Origin: Desarmillaria ectypa
Taxonomy: Eukaryota > Basidiomycota > Agaricomycetes > Agaricales > Physalacriaceae
Direction of reading: 5' to 3'
Assembly: GCA_030407005.1 (NCBI GenBank)
Contig: JAUDYN010000001.1
Coordinates: forward strand, 3,782,001 to 3,846,000
Length of the DNA: 64,000 nucleotides
Of this stretch, positions 36,833 to 48,500 are shown piece after piece; positions within the stretch are counted from its first letter, which is position 1, and every line of letters starts with the position of its first letter. A program made the position numbers and the translations under genes. The notes under the pieces were generated by a model that made no database searches, was not told the origin of the DNA, and saw only the letters and a program-made list of their open reading frames with translations.

Positions 36833-38091
36833 ATGCCTCCCCATTTCCCTATTGATGTAGACCAGCTTGTCAGTATCTTTGTGGACAGTGTTTTATACGG
36901 GTCAGTTTCTTTCCTTTCCAAGGAAGCACTCACTAATCAGTCTGATAGTAGCAATAGTCTTCCCTTTCTCAAAATCTGTTGCTATTGCTAACATAATTTG
37001 TACGCAAGCTTCCATCTAATAACGTTTATTTCATGTTTCCGCGGCTTACTGTGGTCCAGCGATGGGATTCTGAAGGCCAAGAGCGACATCAATTATAAGA
37101 TGGTAGCCGCCGCATCGCTCTAGATGCTAGTGTTTGCAACCACGAATATAGTTTGCAACCTCGGATTCGTTCTCTACACCTTCATATACTCCGGGACCAG
37201 TCCTGTCGCTGCATTCTTCGATACGTCCAATCCAATGAATGTTTGCTCCTGGTCACGTCTGTGGCAGACATTTATGGGATATTACATTATTATATGTATC
37301 GCTTCATTTCTTTCCCCGAATGGTTGACCGTACTTATTCCTTGCGGCTGTATGGATGTTGGATCATATACGATGGACGGTGGATGATTGTCATTTGCCCT
37401 ATCGTCATGTATATCGCCGAGACAGGTATGTCTTTCAATCAGACTTGGTTATTTTCATCATTAACCATGCGCCCCATCTCTAGGATGTGGTATTGCTGCA
37501 GTGTATATCAAAACCACGTTCAACCACGGCTCCGTCGTCATAAACCCAGAGGTATTCCCCTTCATTGCAACGCTCCAGGCCTTTACTCTGGCTACCATCA
37601 TCGCCACATGTACGTTCGCCTCATACGTCTAATGTATTACTGATACAACTGGGTTCTAGCTCTAATGGTTCTCCGCATCTGGATGATTCAAAGAGCAGTG
37701 ACAAAGCTCATTCCTTCAGTCAAGAATCACCTGTTATCAAACACGATCTGCGTATTGATTGAATCCACGTTTATTTATACCGCTTCTGTCGTCGTGATGC
37801 CTATAATCTATGTGCTCCAAAGCAACGCTACCTATATCGTTGCCCATTCTGTGAGTGTGCCTCCTTCCACTCCTCAAGCTGTTCGGGTCGAGCTAACATG
37901 GAAAATAGACCGTTCAGATTACTGTAAGACTCGCCTCAGTCTTCTCAAGCCCGTATGATGATTTCGATCTGTAACCTACGGGAATTGCTTTCAACCTGAT
38001 TATCATATGCCTTGTGAATGGCACTGTGGCGAAGCCAATGCAAGAGACACTATTATCTTTCAGTGATTCGCCCCCCGACATGGTACGATAG
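36833..38091 (+). pseudogene. Fungal multi-pass membrane protein, tandem copy 1 (decayed)
   Basis: Similar to a large family of uncharacterised Agaricomycete membrane proteins (of the DUF6533/DUF6534 kind, several hydrophobic segments, function unknown). Exon 1 from 36833 reads MPPHFPIDVDQLVSIFVDSV. Next comes a segment GFHLITFISCFRGLLWSSDG, then MVAAASL and an in-frame TAG (about 37121) exactly where copy 2 has TGG (Trp). The frame is also broken before YGCWIIYDGRWMIVICPIVM. The 3' half is clean: GIAAVYIKTTFNHGSV, ALTLATIIAT, LMVLRIWMIQRAVTKLIPSV, CVLIESTFIYTASVVVMPII and GIAFNLIIICLVNG, ending at 38091. At least two lesions indicate a pseudogene. Confidence 0.7.
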
Positions 38092-38975
38092 AATTAGAGC
38101 GGGCAACGTCATGGAAGAGACATGATCTTGCATCTCCGACAACCAAATACGATTATGAAGATGACTGCTAGGACGTTTAATATGTTTACCACGCATGAGT
38201 ACGGACCTTACGTGCTTATTTATTAGTATCCTCCAGTTATGATGACAGATTTCCCAACCGTATCCTGCAGGGCCACGGTTTCCATCCGATCGGGCAATAT
38301 GACAAAGACAGTCAACCAAGGATGCGAGATCTCTGCCCATAATCGTTCTTGTATCCAAATTTGGATAAGAGGCAGGGCATATCGCACCTCCTGATCAAGT
38401 ACTAAATATGCCTAATATACCTGCGCACGGGGCTTCAAAATCGACCATTCTCCGTGGGTCCTGCGTCACACATTCGCCATCAATGGTGTGGTAACCATCT
38501 TGAGTAGTAGAATGTGACACGACCGACCCAGGCATGAACACCACAGGTGGCAGGCTTGGCTTGGCCTCATCTCTCGATGTACCCTAGCTTACTTGACGCT
38601 GAAATACTCCTCGTGAAGTCGCATACAGGCCCACTTCACTGTCATATACCCAGCTAGACTATGGCTCAACCGTGGCTTTGCCAAAGAAGAGACGTAAAGG
38701 CCAGAAGAAAGAAAACAAAGAGAATCGGAAGGCCAAAATACCACAATATAACGGGTTTCCGTCATAGCCGGTCTGCCACATTGATGTATGCTTCCTGACT
38801 TCTCCTTTCGTTTCGCTCCGGCGCTGACTTTTGAAGCAACGAATAAGACTCTGCCAGCGGATCAGGTGCTTGTTGCGGAACACAGCTCTTCCTTCCGATG
38901 ATTACGGTCAGACGCAAGCGGTACTGGAATGTAGTTCAAGATAAGAATGAAAGTTTGACCTTCTTGTTCAATCAT
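38092..38975. other. Spacer between tandem membrane-protein copies
   Basis: No gene supported. It presumably includes the 3' UTR of copy 1 and the former promoter of copy 2. Confidence 0.5.
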
Positions 38976-40226
38976 ATGATGCTTTCCCAGTTCCCAGTTG
39001 ATGAGGCCCAGCTCGTCAGTCTCTTCGTAGACAGCGTTTTCTATGGGTGAGTTCTATAGATCATGTACAAGTGACACCGTTCGCTAAATAGTCCTCAAGT
39101 TATCTCAGTTGCCTCCTCGGATTTCGTTGCCTGCTAACTCTATCTAGGCTTCTATCTGATAACATTTTTCTCATGTTTTCACGGGCTCCTGACCACCAGC
39201 GAAGGGAGCCTGAAGTCTAGGCGCACCATCAATTACAAAATGGTAGCTGCATCACTTTGGATGCTAGACTTTTCAACTTTACAAGTTGCTTACCATCTTC
39301 AATTCGTCCTCGATGCTTTCATCTACTCCAAGGAAGAACCCATTGATACATTATCGGATATGTCAAACCAAGTTAATGTTATGCAATTAGTCACTTTTGT
39401 GGCGCGCCTCATTCTTTCATTGGCTAGCGGGCCTTACTTATTATCAATTGAGGGTAGCCTTACAGATGCTGGATTATATATGGTAGGCGGTGGATGGTCG
39501 TCATTTGCCCGATAATCATGTGCGTCGCTGAGATCGGTAGGTTCTTTACCAATGGGAGAAACTCGACACCCATGACGAATCATGACCTTTAGCTTGTGGC
39601 ATTGCCAGAGTATGTATTGAAACCACACTAGGCCGTGACACTGCTATCACAGATCCGTCAATTTTCCCTCTCATCATAACACTGCAGTCTCTAACACTAG
39701 CTACCAATGTCATTACAACAAGTGAGTCTGCACTTTTGCTGCCTCTAGTTCATTGTATTGATTCTATTTTCTTGGCTCTGATTGTGCACCGCATCTGGAC
39801 GATCCACAGCGCCATCAGGAAGCTCGTCCCCTTGACCAAGAACAATCCATTGAGAAATGCGCTTGTTGTCTTAATTGAATCAGCAGCCGTATACACCGCC
39901 TCTGCTGTCGTTATGCTCGTAGTCTATGCCGTCCGGAGTAATGCTGGCTATGTCGTTTCTGATTCTGTATGTCTTCCTCTTTAATTAGTGTTGCGTTTAT
40001 CTGACAAAGCAAGTAGATGATTCAAATTATCGTAAGATGTGCTCCGCCTTTCCAGGTTCATAGCGATACTCAGGTCAATTGACAGGGTATTACCTTCAAT
40101 CTGATCATCATACGATTCGCGAGAGGCACGGCCGTAAAATCGATGGAAGAGACGATCACATCTCTAAGAGTATCTCCTCGTAGGATGGCGCGAAGCGTCG
40201 CTTTCGAAAATTCAGCGAGACTGTAA
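38976..40226 (+). pseudogene. Fungal multi-pass membrane protein, tandem copy 2 (probably decayed)
   Basis: Paralog of the gene at 36833 in direct orientation. Exon 1 reads MMLSQFPVDEAQLVSLFVDS. The next block reads FYLITFFSCFHGLLTTSEGS, but the splice acceptor (ctatctag) leaves one extra G compared with copy 1, shifting the frame. Then KMVAASLWMLDFSTLQVAYH, DAFIYSKEEPIDTLSDMSNQ and VNVMQLVTFVA. The frame is lost again before YRCWIIYGRRWMVVICPIIM (one base short at about 39463). The remainder is clean: IHSAIRKLVPLTKN, LVVLIESAAVYTASAVVMLV and GITFNLIIIRFARGTAVKSM, ending at 40226. Unusual splicing could rescue the first lesion but not easily the second. Confidence 0.62.
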
Positions 40227-40809
40227 CGATACTGACACTCGAACGACATATGATACTGAAGACTGTTACGAAGTCTAAGTAATCGATTTCTGTTTAAAAA
40301 TACCTATGTATTAGTCTAATGTCGCATAATTGGTGTTGGGAATAGAAAACAGCATGCATCGGTAATTGTCCCGCGCATATAGAGCCCAGAAGAACACCCC
40401 AGGTCAGTCACTGTCAAAGTGTATTTATGTGTAAATTTACTGCTCTACAGTATATTATTGGCTTTAGAGGATGTGACTAATTCAATAGTCTTAACATACA
40501 GTTGCCACGGACCGTATTTCACAGATGCCTAAACATGAGACTATTTGAGTGGCCGAGACGTCCAACGCCGAGCTAAGTTTGGTGGGTGGTAATACACGGA
40601 CGTAGGATGACATCCAAAGGCTTACCAGAGGGTTCAAGATGACAGCCTGTATGCTAATGCTTCAGATTGGAGGATTAGGGAGTCCGCGTGATTCGTGTGA
40701 TGCATCTCGTGTTGCCTTGGCCTTACTTTACCTTTAGAACTTTTTTAAACATTACCAAAGACTGACAAACAATAAAACTTTCAAGTATTCGAAAGACGAA
40801 GAAAGGTAT

Positions 40810-40843
<34 letters not shown>

Positions 40844-41040
40844 AGCCATAACAATAAAGCTACACGGATAGGTCAGGTGTGTGTGAGAGGATATTACACA
40901 GGAAGGGCAAATGCGAATTGCGATCGCAAAATCAATCCTTAAAATAATCAATGTCTCGATACGACGACATATTTCGATCCGCGAACACGACCAACTCGAG
41001 CGACAACAAGCGGCAAAACGTTCTAGCTTCTCATTTCTCA
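40227..41040. other. Intergenic with a dinucleotide repeat
   Basis: No gene supported. It contains the GT/GA microsatellite at about 40809-40841. Confidence 0.5.
40809..40841 (+). repeat. (GT)n(GA)n microsatellite
   Basis: A run of tg dinucleotides passes directly into a run of about 12 ga dinucleotides. A second short tgtgtgtgag occurs at about 40877. Confidence 0.9.
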
Positions 41041-41053
41041 CGGGATGTGCGAT

Positions 41054-41076
41054 CACGTGAAGTTGCTCGGTTACCG
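41054..41076 (+). promoter_or_regulatory. Conserved upstream block: CACGTG box and cggttaccg
   Basis: CACGTG at 41054-41059 and cggttaccg at 41068-41076 lie 100-120 bp before the copy B start. The same two words occur in the same order and nearly the same spacing upstream of copy A (CACGTG 7192-7197 and cggtaaccg 7174-7182 on the plus strand). CACGTG is the E-box of bHLH factors. Conservation in otherwise drifting sequence suggests a binding site, but both copies share ancestry. Confidence 0.4.
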
Positions 41077-41175
41077 GCCCGCACGGCGATCCACAGTTTG
41101 CCCCATTGCCACTGCGACGACTCGTCTTCCTCTCGACGGCTCTACATAGCGAGAAACTATAAGGGAAACATTGCT

Positions 41176-44100
41176 ATGTCGACTTTTCACACTTCAGTCT
41201 CATGCGCCGCGGAATGGCCCACTGAGATAAATCACTTAGCGGGCTTACTTGACTCTCCAATTCCCTCGCAACTTGTCAACGGTCCTTGCCCAGTCCTCTC
41301 TTCCCGGGCCTCTCCTCTGCTTGAAGAGCTCAGAAATATCCTTTTATATTCATCAGAACAATTCACAGAGTCAACTTCGGAAATACTCGATATTTTTGAT
41401 TTGCTGTTTTCAACGGTTGGCACGCTCAGGGCTCTCTCCGATGTTTTGAAGGATAATGCTGCGCAGCCAACGATACCGTTTTGGTCTCTATTGATACGCT
41501 CACTGGCTTTTATTTGTTATGATAAGTCATATACATTGTGGGTGCGAATGAAATGAAGCTAGATTTATTTGCTAATGAAATTGTGGACAGGGAAGAGGCG
41601 GCTTTCGTTCGACCACGATTATCGCACGTGCGAAGTTTTATGAAGGATGGGAATGCTTCATTGCTGATATCTCATATCATTCAAGATATTCAACGGCCAA
41701 GACCGATCTTAGACGACGAGGCTTCAGGGCGGCCGTCCAATATCACAGCGGAACGCTCGAACGAAGGGTCGCAGGAAGAATATGACTCGGAAATATCATG
41801 CGACGACGAATCATCCTCGGATAGTGACACTAGCTATGAGCGCACGGAGGCTTCAACGGATCCGACATCTGCTCAGTCATCCTATGTTCCCCTTGATGCC
41901 CACATCCTCGCTCATTGGAGACACCCGAACTCTGTTGTTCTTCCGTACCTTTGTGTGACCGATCAGGAAGATATATTCAGCCTGATGAGCAGTGTTCTTT
42001 ATCAGCGTTCCACTTGGGGAATTCCTGAGCCTGTTGTTGGAATTATCCTATCAAAGACAGGGTTCGTTGGGCGCGTGGTGCTGGGTTGGCTTGACGAAGA
42101 ACGCGCTGACCCTGACGTTCTAGTTCGTCAGCTTCTTCTCCTGACTCATGTACTACTACTGACTGAATTTGAATAGCCAGCAGCTCGATTTGCATATGGA
42201 GATGAGACGCGTACAGACTCCTCGTTAGGAGTGTACGATCTTACCGACCCAGTAAGTGCTCTCAAATTTGGGCAATTTATCATCAGCCTTCGCGCGCATG
42301 TCGAGGGAATTGTGGCCCAATGCCAATGCCAAACACCGACGTTCAAACGGCTTTCATGGAGATCAGATACTATCGATGACGACAATTGCGGCTCCGAAGA
42401 ACAATGGGAACAAAGGATCGTTAATTGGCTTAGTACGGTTGAAAGATGGTTGGTGTTTCTTTATTTGGTGTTACCCTTGTCCCTCATGTATTTAACAGCG
42501 ACGCGGATCACAGAGGACCTTCCGAACCTTCCTCCACCCATTGCTGCTCATCCACCATGGCTGACTCCGAAAAGCGCATAACACGATCTGCCTCCCAGTC
42601 TAGGTCTGCACACCGTCCGAGGCGCTCTATGTCTGCCGACAGCAAACGCGAACCTCCCCCAGCGGAGCTTGATCAATTGCTACCGGGTATCGATCTCGCA
42701 CATCCCCGAGAACGTTCCCTTGGAGCTGCGGGTTCGACGACCCTGCTGGATAGAGCGTCTGATCAGCTTGCAGAACGTGGAAGACAAGAGTGAGTAACGG
42801 CCGATCTTTTTTCTCTGAATCGCCCTCTTACCGTTTTTTCAGAACAAAGACGGATGGTGGATCATCGAACACCGGAAAGACTGGTAAACGATCGAAGAGC
42901 GCAGATGCGCTGTCTTGTTCAGCGTATGTCTTCTTTTTTGATTGCATCCCAACTATAGATGTTCATGCTGGGGGCATTAGTTTAGGTGCAAAGTCGTTGG
43001 CTGGAATATCTCCTACCGCAAAGTTGTCTTTCTCCAGTTATGCACATGATCGTAAAATCATCAGTTTGACCAACATACAGCTGGAAGCGGATGCAAAAGT
43101 CGCCAACGTTTCTGAGATCAACGAGATGCTTGAATTCTATGGGGAAATGACCCAGTACATGAAACCACCGATCGAAGTATGTCTAATCAGCAGCAATTTG
43201 TCTCTTCATGCTCATCATTTCCAGAATGAATCTCCTGCTGTTGACAAACGGGTTGAAGAGGTTCGAGATCACTTTCTCCTCCAAATCCGTGCATGCTCCA
43301 GTGGTAAGAACACTCCCAAGCTTCCACGACACCTTTGGGAGGTCATTTCGGGTTGTTTATCGTCTCTCTTGTGGGCATCAGTCGGCGGGTACTCGAAGGA
43401 GCTTGCCGGAAAGTTACACAATGAAGCTGAAGCTCGTCATGAGTGGGACGTTCTTCTGAATTTTGGCTTCGTGAATACCCATGAGCTGACCTCTGGAAGA
43501 GTGGTGTAAGTCATCTCTTGGTGAATATACATTGTATGCTTATCCTAGCTGTAGTCTCGAAAGAGCGTTGTCCCTCTCTCGTAATGTTGCCGCGGACCTG
43601 ATGAAGACCTCTCCCACTTCTGCTGCTACAGAATTCAAGAGCGTCGCCAGACAATCACGCAACATCGGCAATCACCACGTTTTACAACTAGAAGGCCCTG
43701 CATTCATGTCTTCCTCCCAACCGAAACTTATTCGCCAGGCAGAAGAATTCTCTTTGGTCGCTGTCAAGCAGTCAAACGCTGTTTCAGCGCTTTTTGATAA
43801 TGCAGAGGCAGCCAGGAAAGCCATACTAAAGCGTGGCGGAGATGAGCCAGAGCTGGGCATCGTCGATGCCATCCTAGCGTTGCCATTGGAGCACATGCAG
43901 CCTATTGGGGATCCTCTCATTCGTATCACAGAGACCCGCGAGACTATCGAGGCTGCGAAGATCCTCAGCCCAGATAACATTGCTGAGCCAGATGAAAACG
44001 CAGTGATGGAGAAACCGAAGACCAAAAGATCCAAGTCTGCTCGCGCCAGCTCTAGGCGAACGAAGTCTGCAACGACCCAAAGTGAGCTGCTTGCAATTAC

Positions 44101-44761
44101 GGAGGAGCAAGAAGGGCACGTTCCGGTACTTGATGAGGAGGTGGGGAGACGGACCGATGACAAGCAGAGGCCAAATACCACTCAGGCAGGCAGAAAAGGA
44201 AACTTGTTACACCCATTTGCAGTATCTTGTTCTGAGACCGTGTCTGCGCCCAAGATGACACACCCACCTGCAGTGGTCATGAGCTTCAAGGACTTACTCA
44301 CTAAACTTCTTTTGGCCATTTTAGTCGCCGAGTACAAGAAGCCAACCCAGACCTACGCGAAGGCCCTCGTGCAGGCAAAAATATATCTTGAGGCTTCAGT
44401 CAGATACCTCGCAAGTCTAGGAGTCACTAAACAAGGTGTTTTCGCATTAGCTACGGATGGCGTCCAAGGCGCTGTTCTGATGGCTTGGTGTTCGAGTGAT
44501 TCTGAGGTGCGTTCTTTTATTTGGTGACAGTACTCCATATATATCTTGTTCTAGACCGTCTATATTGTTGAGCGCAACGTGCGGACATACAACGTCTCCT
44601 CGCCCATTGAGGTCTACCATTTTGTGACGGTACTTTTACGTCTGCGAGAATATGGTGATACAATGCTGAAGAAGGCGGTCGAGGAGGCGTTAAGGGCTGA
44701 AAACTTCAAACAAAGTAGCTGGAGTAAAACGGAACAATTCAATAGAATGGAGCAAGGTTAA
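41176..44761 (+). CDS. Unknown two-domain protein, copy B (continuous spliced frame)
   Basis: I do not recognise a named family. Starting at 41176 (MSTFHTSVSCAAEW), short GT-AG introns at 41538-41590, about 42124-42174, 42450-42499, 42791-42841, about 43177-43223, about 43506-43549 and about 44508-44553 leave one frame of roughly 950 codons ending at 44761. Part 1 has an acidic Ser tract (YDSEISCDDESSSDSDTSYE) and a block VVGIILSKTGFVGRVVLGWL with LGVYDLTDPVSALKFGQFII. A basic hinge follows (RITRSASQSRSAHRPRRSMS). Part 2 carries HNEAEARHEWDVLLNFGFVN, GVFALATDGVQGAVLMAWCS and TVYIVERNVRTYNVSSPIEV, ending in helix-rich LREYGDTMLKKAVEE. The two block pairs resemble each other, so the protein may contain a duplicated domain. 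An alternative is two genes, the second starting at the ATG at 42557. A PD-(D/E)XK-like nuclease fold crossed my mind, but no catalytic set can be shown. Confidence 0.65.
41772..41887 (+). repeat. 116 bp identical tract shared with 6223-6338
   Basis: Identical to the reverse complement of 6223-6338 over all 116 bases, whereas neighbouring sequence is about 87% identical. It encodes the acidic/serine tract. Confidence 0.9.
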
Positions 44762-45185
44762 TTGGGATTTATGGATGCTTTACTTTTGCTTTGACCGACG
44801 TGTACACATGCTTTCTACTTGCTATCGAAACAAATTTTATATTTGTTTTGCGTACTTTTTCATGTGCGGCGGCACTCCCCGTATAATACCCATTTGTCTC
44901 GCCTCAGCGTTCAACGTTCAAGCGTTCAGCACTTGTTTCCCTTCGCATAGCTTTTTTTAATTTTTAATTAATTAATTAATTTTGGTGGAACGGTGTTCCT
45001 CCCGTAGGAGACTCGCAGGGAGTGGAGCCGACATGGTCGTCCCTCGTCTGCGCCGTTGGTTTCGCAAGGCTAGCTTGGTTAAGTCAGAAATCACCCCGGG
45101 GAAATGCGTTACGCACTGAGTGTGGGACTCGGTACTACTATGTTCTTATTCTTCCTTTTCCTTTCTTCCTTTCACTTACCTTCCT
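44762..45185. other. Intergenic, 3' flank of copy B
   Basis: Homology to copy A continues to about 44840, then stops. A (taat)n run lies at about 44962-44980. No gene is supported; the retroelement nest starts to the right. Confidence 0.5.
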
Positions 45186-46205
45186 CTTCATAGTCCAATA
45201 CCCACCAAAACCCCGGATGCCCCCACCCAATTGCTTGGGAGCTGCTCTTCATCTCTCAGGACTCCTTTCCATGTGCTCTTTACTATGCCATGCTTTAGGG
45301 CTCTCTTACCGAACCTCTTGTTTGTCATTAGGCGGTCCAATTTAAGTCTATTGTTTATTGCCCTTAGCCATGTGTTCTCTACCATGCTTGCTGAGAAGGG
45401 AGCATTGGCATTGTCCACCACATGTTTAAACCTCAGACTCAATATTGTTTGGATCAATATGGTCATTATGATCTGGTAGAAATGCTCCTTCCTGGCATCT
45501 CTCTTTGCATTTTCTGACTTGAAGATTGGGAGGCAGCTTGCTAAGAGGAGTCCTGGCATTGGTGTCCTTCACTCAATGCCACATTTTGCCAGTATTGATC
45601 TCGTTTTCATGCATATTTCCTTCTGTCCTGGGCTTCGACATTCTGTTAAAATGTATCTCAGCCAGTTGACATCACTTCTGCAGTGTTTGCAGTATGCTCA
45701 TTCTTGAAATTCCGGTTTAGTCTGGCTGAAGCCAGTTTGTTCCTACCATGTAGGCATTGTATGCCATCATCCATAAGGTGTACCTGATATTCCATGCTAT
45801 GTCCTTGTGCTTCAGAGAGCTCCATAATCTTGCATCCATTGGTCTATCTCCAAAAGCTTCCTCTGCCACGGCTTTTGCATATTCAAGCTGTTCTATGGTG
45901 CATAGTTGTGGTATATATTTGCTCATCTTTTTAATTCTGATTGCTCTGTAGGCTAGTTTTTGGGATATACTCTGGAGGCATACTCTCATTATCCTTAGCC
46001 TCGAGTCTATTTCTAGCATAAAATCTTGGTTATTTTGACTGATTGCTCCCTTATTTGCTAGTTTGCCTGCTCTATCATTTCTGGGGTGTCCACTGCAGCC
46101 TTTTACCCACTTGAAACATGTTTCTGTTTTCATTTCTCTAAGCACTACCACAGGATCACATATCAGCATTGTATTTGGTACCTCTATACACCCTTTGTTC
46201 TCCTG
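45186..46205 (-). pseudogene. RNase H domain remnant of a non-LTR-type retroelement
   Basis: On the minus strand the frame entering from the right reads TQENKGCIEVPNTMLICDPV and then ETCFKWVKGCSGHPRNDRAG, an RNase HI-like core, followed by KLANKGA. Further on, CEHCKHCRSDVN and LRYILTECRSPGQKEI resemble the C-terminal Cys-rich tail (ETxEHILTEC type) that I know from Agaricomycete LINE-like proteins. The frame breaks several times before 45188. The upstream reverse transcriptase is absent here. The N-terminal side is cut at 46205/46206 by an LTR starting TGTTA, so the missing part should lie beyond the far end of the nested elements. Confidence 0.7.
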
Positions 46206-46546
46206 TGTTAGACCCATGGTCCACATGATCTGCAGACATGTACAATCCTTTGGGCTGTCTTGTGTTCAGACAGTCACCCTTAGGTTATGGCTATGGTCTT
46301 CAGATCTTGTGGAGAGTATGTGGTATGAAGATTAACTTTAGTTGAAAGATGGGGAATATACAAGAAGACTATGCTACTTATATATGTGAACTTGTGAACT
46401 AAATATAGATTGGTCCATGTGTTGTCTGTGTGAGAATCAGGTGGAAATGTACATGTGGTAGGTGAACAATGGTCATAAGGTAATGGTTGTTTTATAAATT
46501 GAATGATAAGATGATGATTAGATTAGAGAATGGAAAAATCATAACA
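46206..46546 (-). repeat. Degenerate 3' LTR of gypsy element E1
   Basis: Begins TGTTAGACCC and ends GGAAAAATCATAACA, the same termini as the E3 LTRs in the same orientation. Landmarks shared with the E3 LTR: tttgggctgt, gacagtcaccc, acttatatat and the gataagatga stretch near the end. At 341 bp it is shorter than the 424 bp E3 LTRs, with many differences. The base pairs before it (tcctg, 46201-46205) are the candidate target duplication. Confidence 0.75.
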
Positions 46547-48051
46547 TTACCTCATGTTAAAGCAGTCATCTCAACTGCTAAGATTCCTCTGTGGGGGTGT
46601 TATTTTGCAATTTTGCTTGCTTGGTCCAATACTTGTCTAATAGCGATTCCCATTGGGTTCTGTTTGGGTTTTTGATCCATTTTTGGATGCTATCTTGTCA
46701 TTGTGCAAGATAGGCTAGAGTACTTGTGGTCAAGGATGGTGGTCACTGCCTTTTCTTGTGTTATAATTTTGGCAATGTCCACTCCTTGCAGTCTTTTTTA
46801 ATATTTGGAGATGGCTTCTTGTGTGTTTACCATTTCTGTTTCTCTAACCCAAAAGTTATGTTCCTGCATCCAGCCCTTCCATTTAACTAGATAGTCTATT
46901 ATGGTCTTGGATTATTGTCCTTTCTTAGCACATACTTGACAGGTTTGCAAATCCAATACTTCTTCAATCTTATACTCCTCTTGTCTATTGATTAAATCCA
47001 GAGAGGGTGGAGGTGGAAGCTGTTGATTAGGAAAAGCAGGTGTGACATATGGTGTTAGCAGCTTTTCATTGAGCTGGGGATGAATTTTCCAATGCAGTGG
47101 TAATTTAAGTTTATAAGCTGATAGTCCAGCTTTTTCAAGAATTTCAAATGGTCCAGTTCTCTTGTTGTCAAGCTTTTTCTTTGGTCATGGTAGATGAAGA
47201 TTACTGGTGTCTAGCCAGACCTTGTCACCAACTTGATAGTCTTGTGCTGCTTGTTTTCTCTTGTCATATTATTCCTTCATCTAGGTTGCCACTTTTTTCA
47301 GTGTGTCATATACCTTTTTATGGACCTGTGCCATGGTTTTGGTGAACTCCATGGCTGTTGGGTTGGTGAATGGGGTATCTTGTACTGTGTTGAGCATGAG
47401 TTAGGGATTTCTGCCATAAAGGATCATGAATAGTCTTTTGCCCATTGCTGAATGTACTTGGTTATTATGGGCAAACTTGGCAAGAGGTAGCTATTTGTTC
47501 CAATCATCTTGGTGGTGATTAACAAAAATCCAGAGGTATTTCTCAATCTCCTAGTTAACTTGTTTGGTCTATCCATCTGTTTGTGGATGATAGGTGGTGG
47601 AAGCATTGGGGGAGATATTCAACATTTGATAGAGATCCTTCATAAAGATTGAAACAGACTGGGGTCTACAATCAGAGATCACTACCTGAGGCATTCTGTG
47701 TTTGGCATAGATGTGATCACAAAGAATTCATGCCCATCCTTCTGCCAAAAGTTCTTCATGGCAGGCAATGGGGATGATAGCCTTAGAGAATCGGTCCACT
47801 ACTACCAGTAGTGCAGTATATCTGTTAGATTCAGGTAATTCAGTAATTATGTCAACTAAAATATGAGTCCAAGGGGAAATAGAGATAATGTTTGGATGTA
47901 GTGGCACAGCCTTGGGTTGTATGCTGCTCTTGGTATGTTGACAGGTTTTGCATCCTTTAAGGTATCCTTCTACATCCTTCTTCAGCTTTGGCCACTAGTA
48001 CTCATAGAGGATAAGTTTAGTTGTTTTGGCTATTCATAGATGTCCTGCCAT
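46547..48051 (-). mobile_element. Gypsy element E1, internal fragment (integrase to chromodomain), oldest layer
   Basis: Directly after the LTR the sequence ttacctcatgttaaagcag matches the start of the E3 interior. On the minus strand fragments of the pol C-terminus can be read, including NASTTYHPQTDG of the integrase core near 47600, but stops are everywhere. Only 1 CpG occurs in 46561-46860. At 48051/48052 the homology with E3 stops and the E2 LTR begins, so E2 inserted into E1. The rest of E1 should reappear past the right edge of the window. Confidence 0.75.
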
Positions 48052-48462
48052 TGTTATGATTTTTCCATTATCTTATCTTATCTGAGTCATATCCATGACT
48101 CAGCCATCCAATCAAGCCACAATCTGTCCTTCATATTGACATACTCACTGACTTGTACCCTCATTCTCACCAACTGACACCCCAGACCATTTCTATTGGA
48201 CCATGATCCTCCTGGAGCCAACCAGTTCCAGCACCATTCTCTTATGGACTCAATCATTTCACCTATATATAATGCCATTAAAACAGTATATAAGTAGAGT
48301 AAACTTCACAGTTGTACTCCATCTTTTGACTAAATTACACTTCTACATCTCTTACTTGCATACACTAAAGACCGAGCTTTAGTCTCTAACTAGGTGATTG
48401 TTTGAACATGTAACAGCCCAAAGAGATCAGCTTACATCCCAAGTCACATGCTTAAGAAGGGT
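48052..48462 (+). repeat. 5' LTR of E2
   Basis: Starts TGTTATG and aligns along its length with the reverse complement of the E3 LTRs (for example ttatcttatctta, gactcagccatc, atccaatc, tgtaacagcccaaagag). The right boundary is blurred (about 48455-48470), because the final bases have mutated. The preceding bases gccat (48047-48051) are the candidate target duplication. Confidence 0.7.
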
Positions 48463-48500
48463 CATAATATTAGTCAAAAGATTTCCTCCTGCTTCTTCCA

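Noticed and set aside
42557..44761. A separate second gene starting at the ATG at 42557 in copy B
   Set aside because: Possible, but splicing 42450-42499 joins the upstream exon in frame through that ATG, so a single gene is preferred; kept as an alternative in the feature text.
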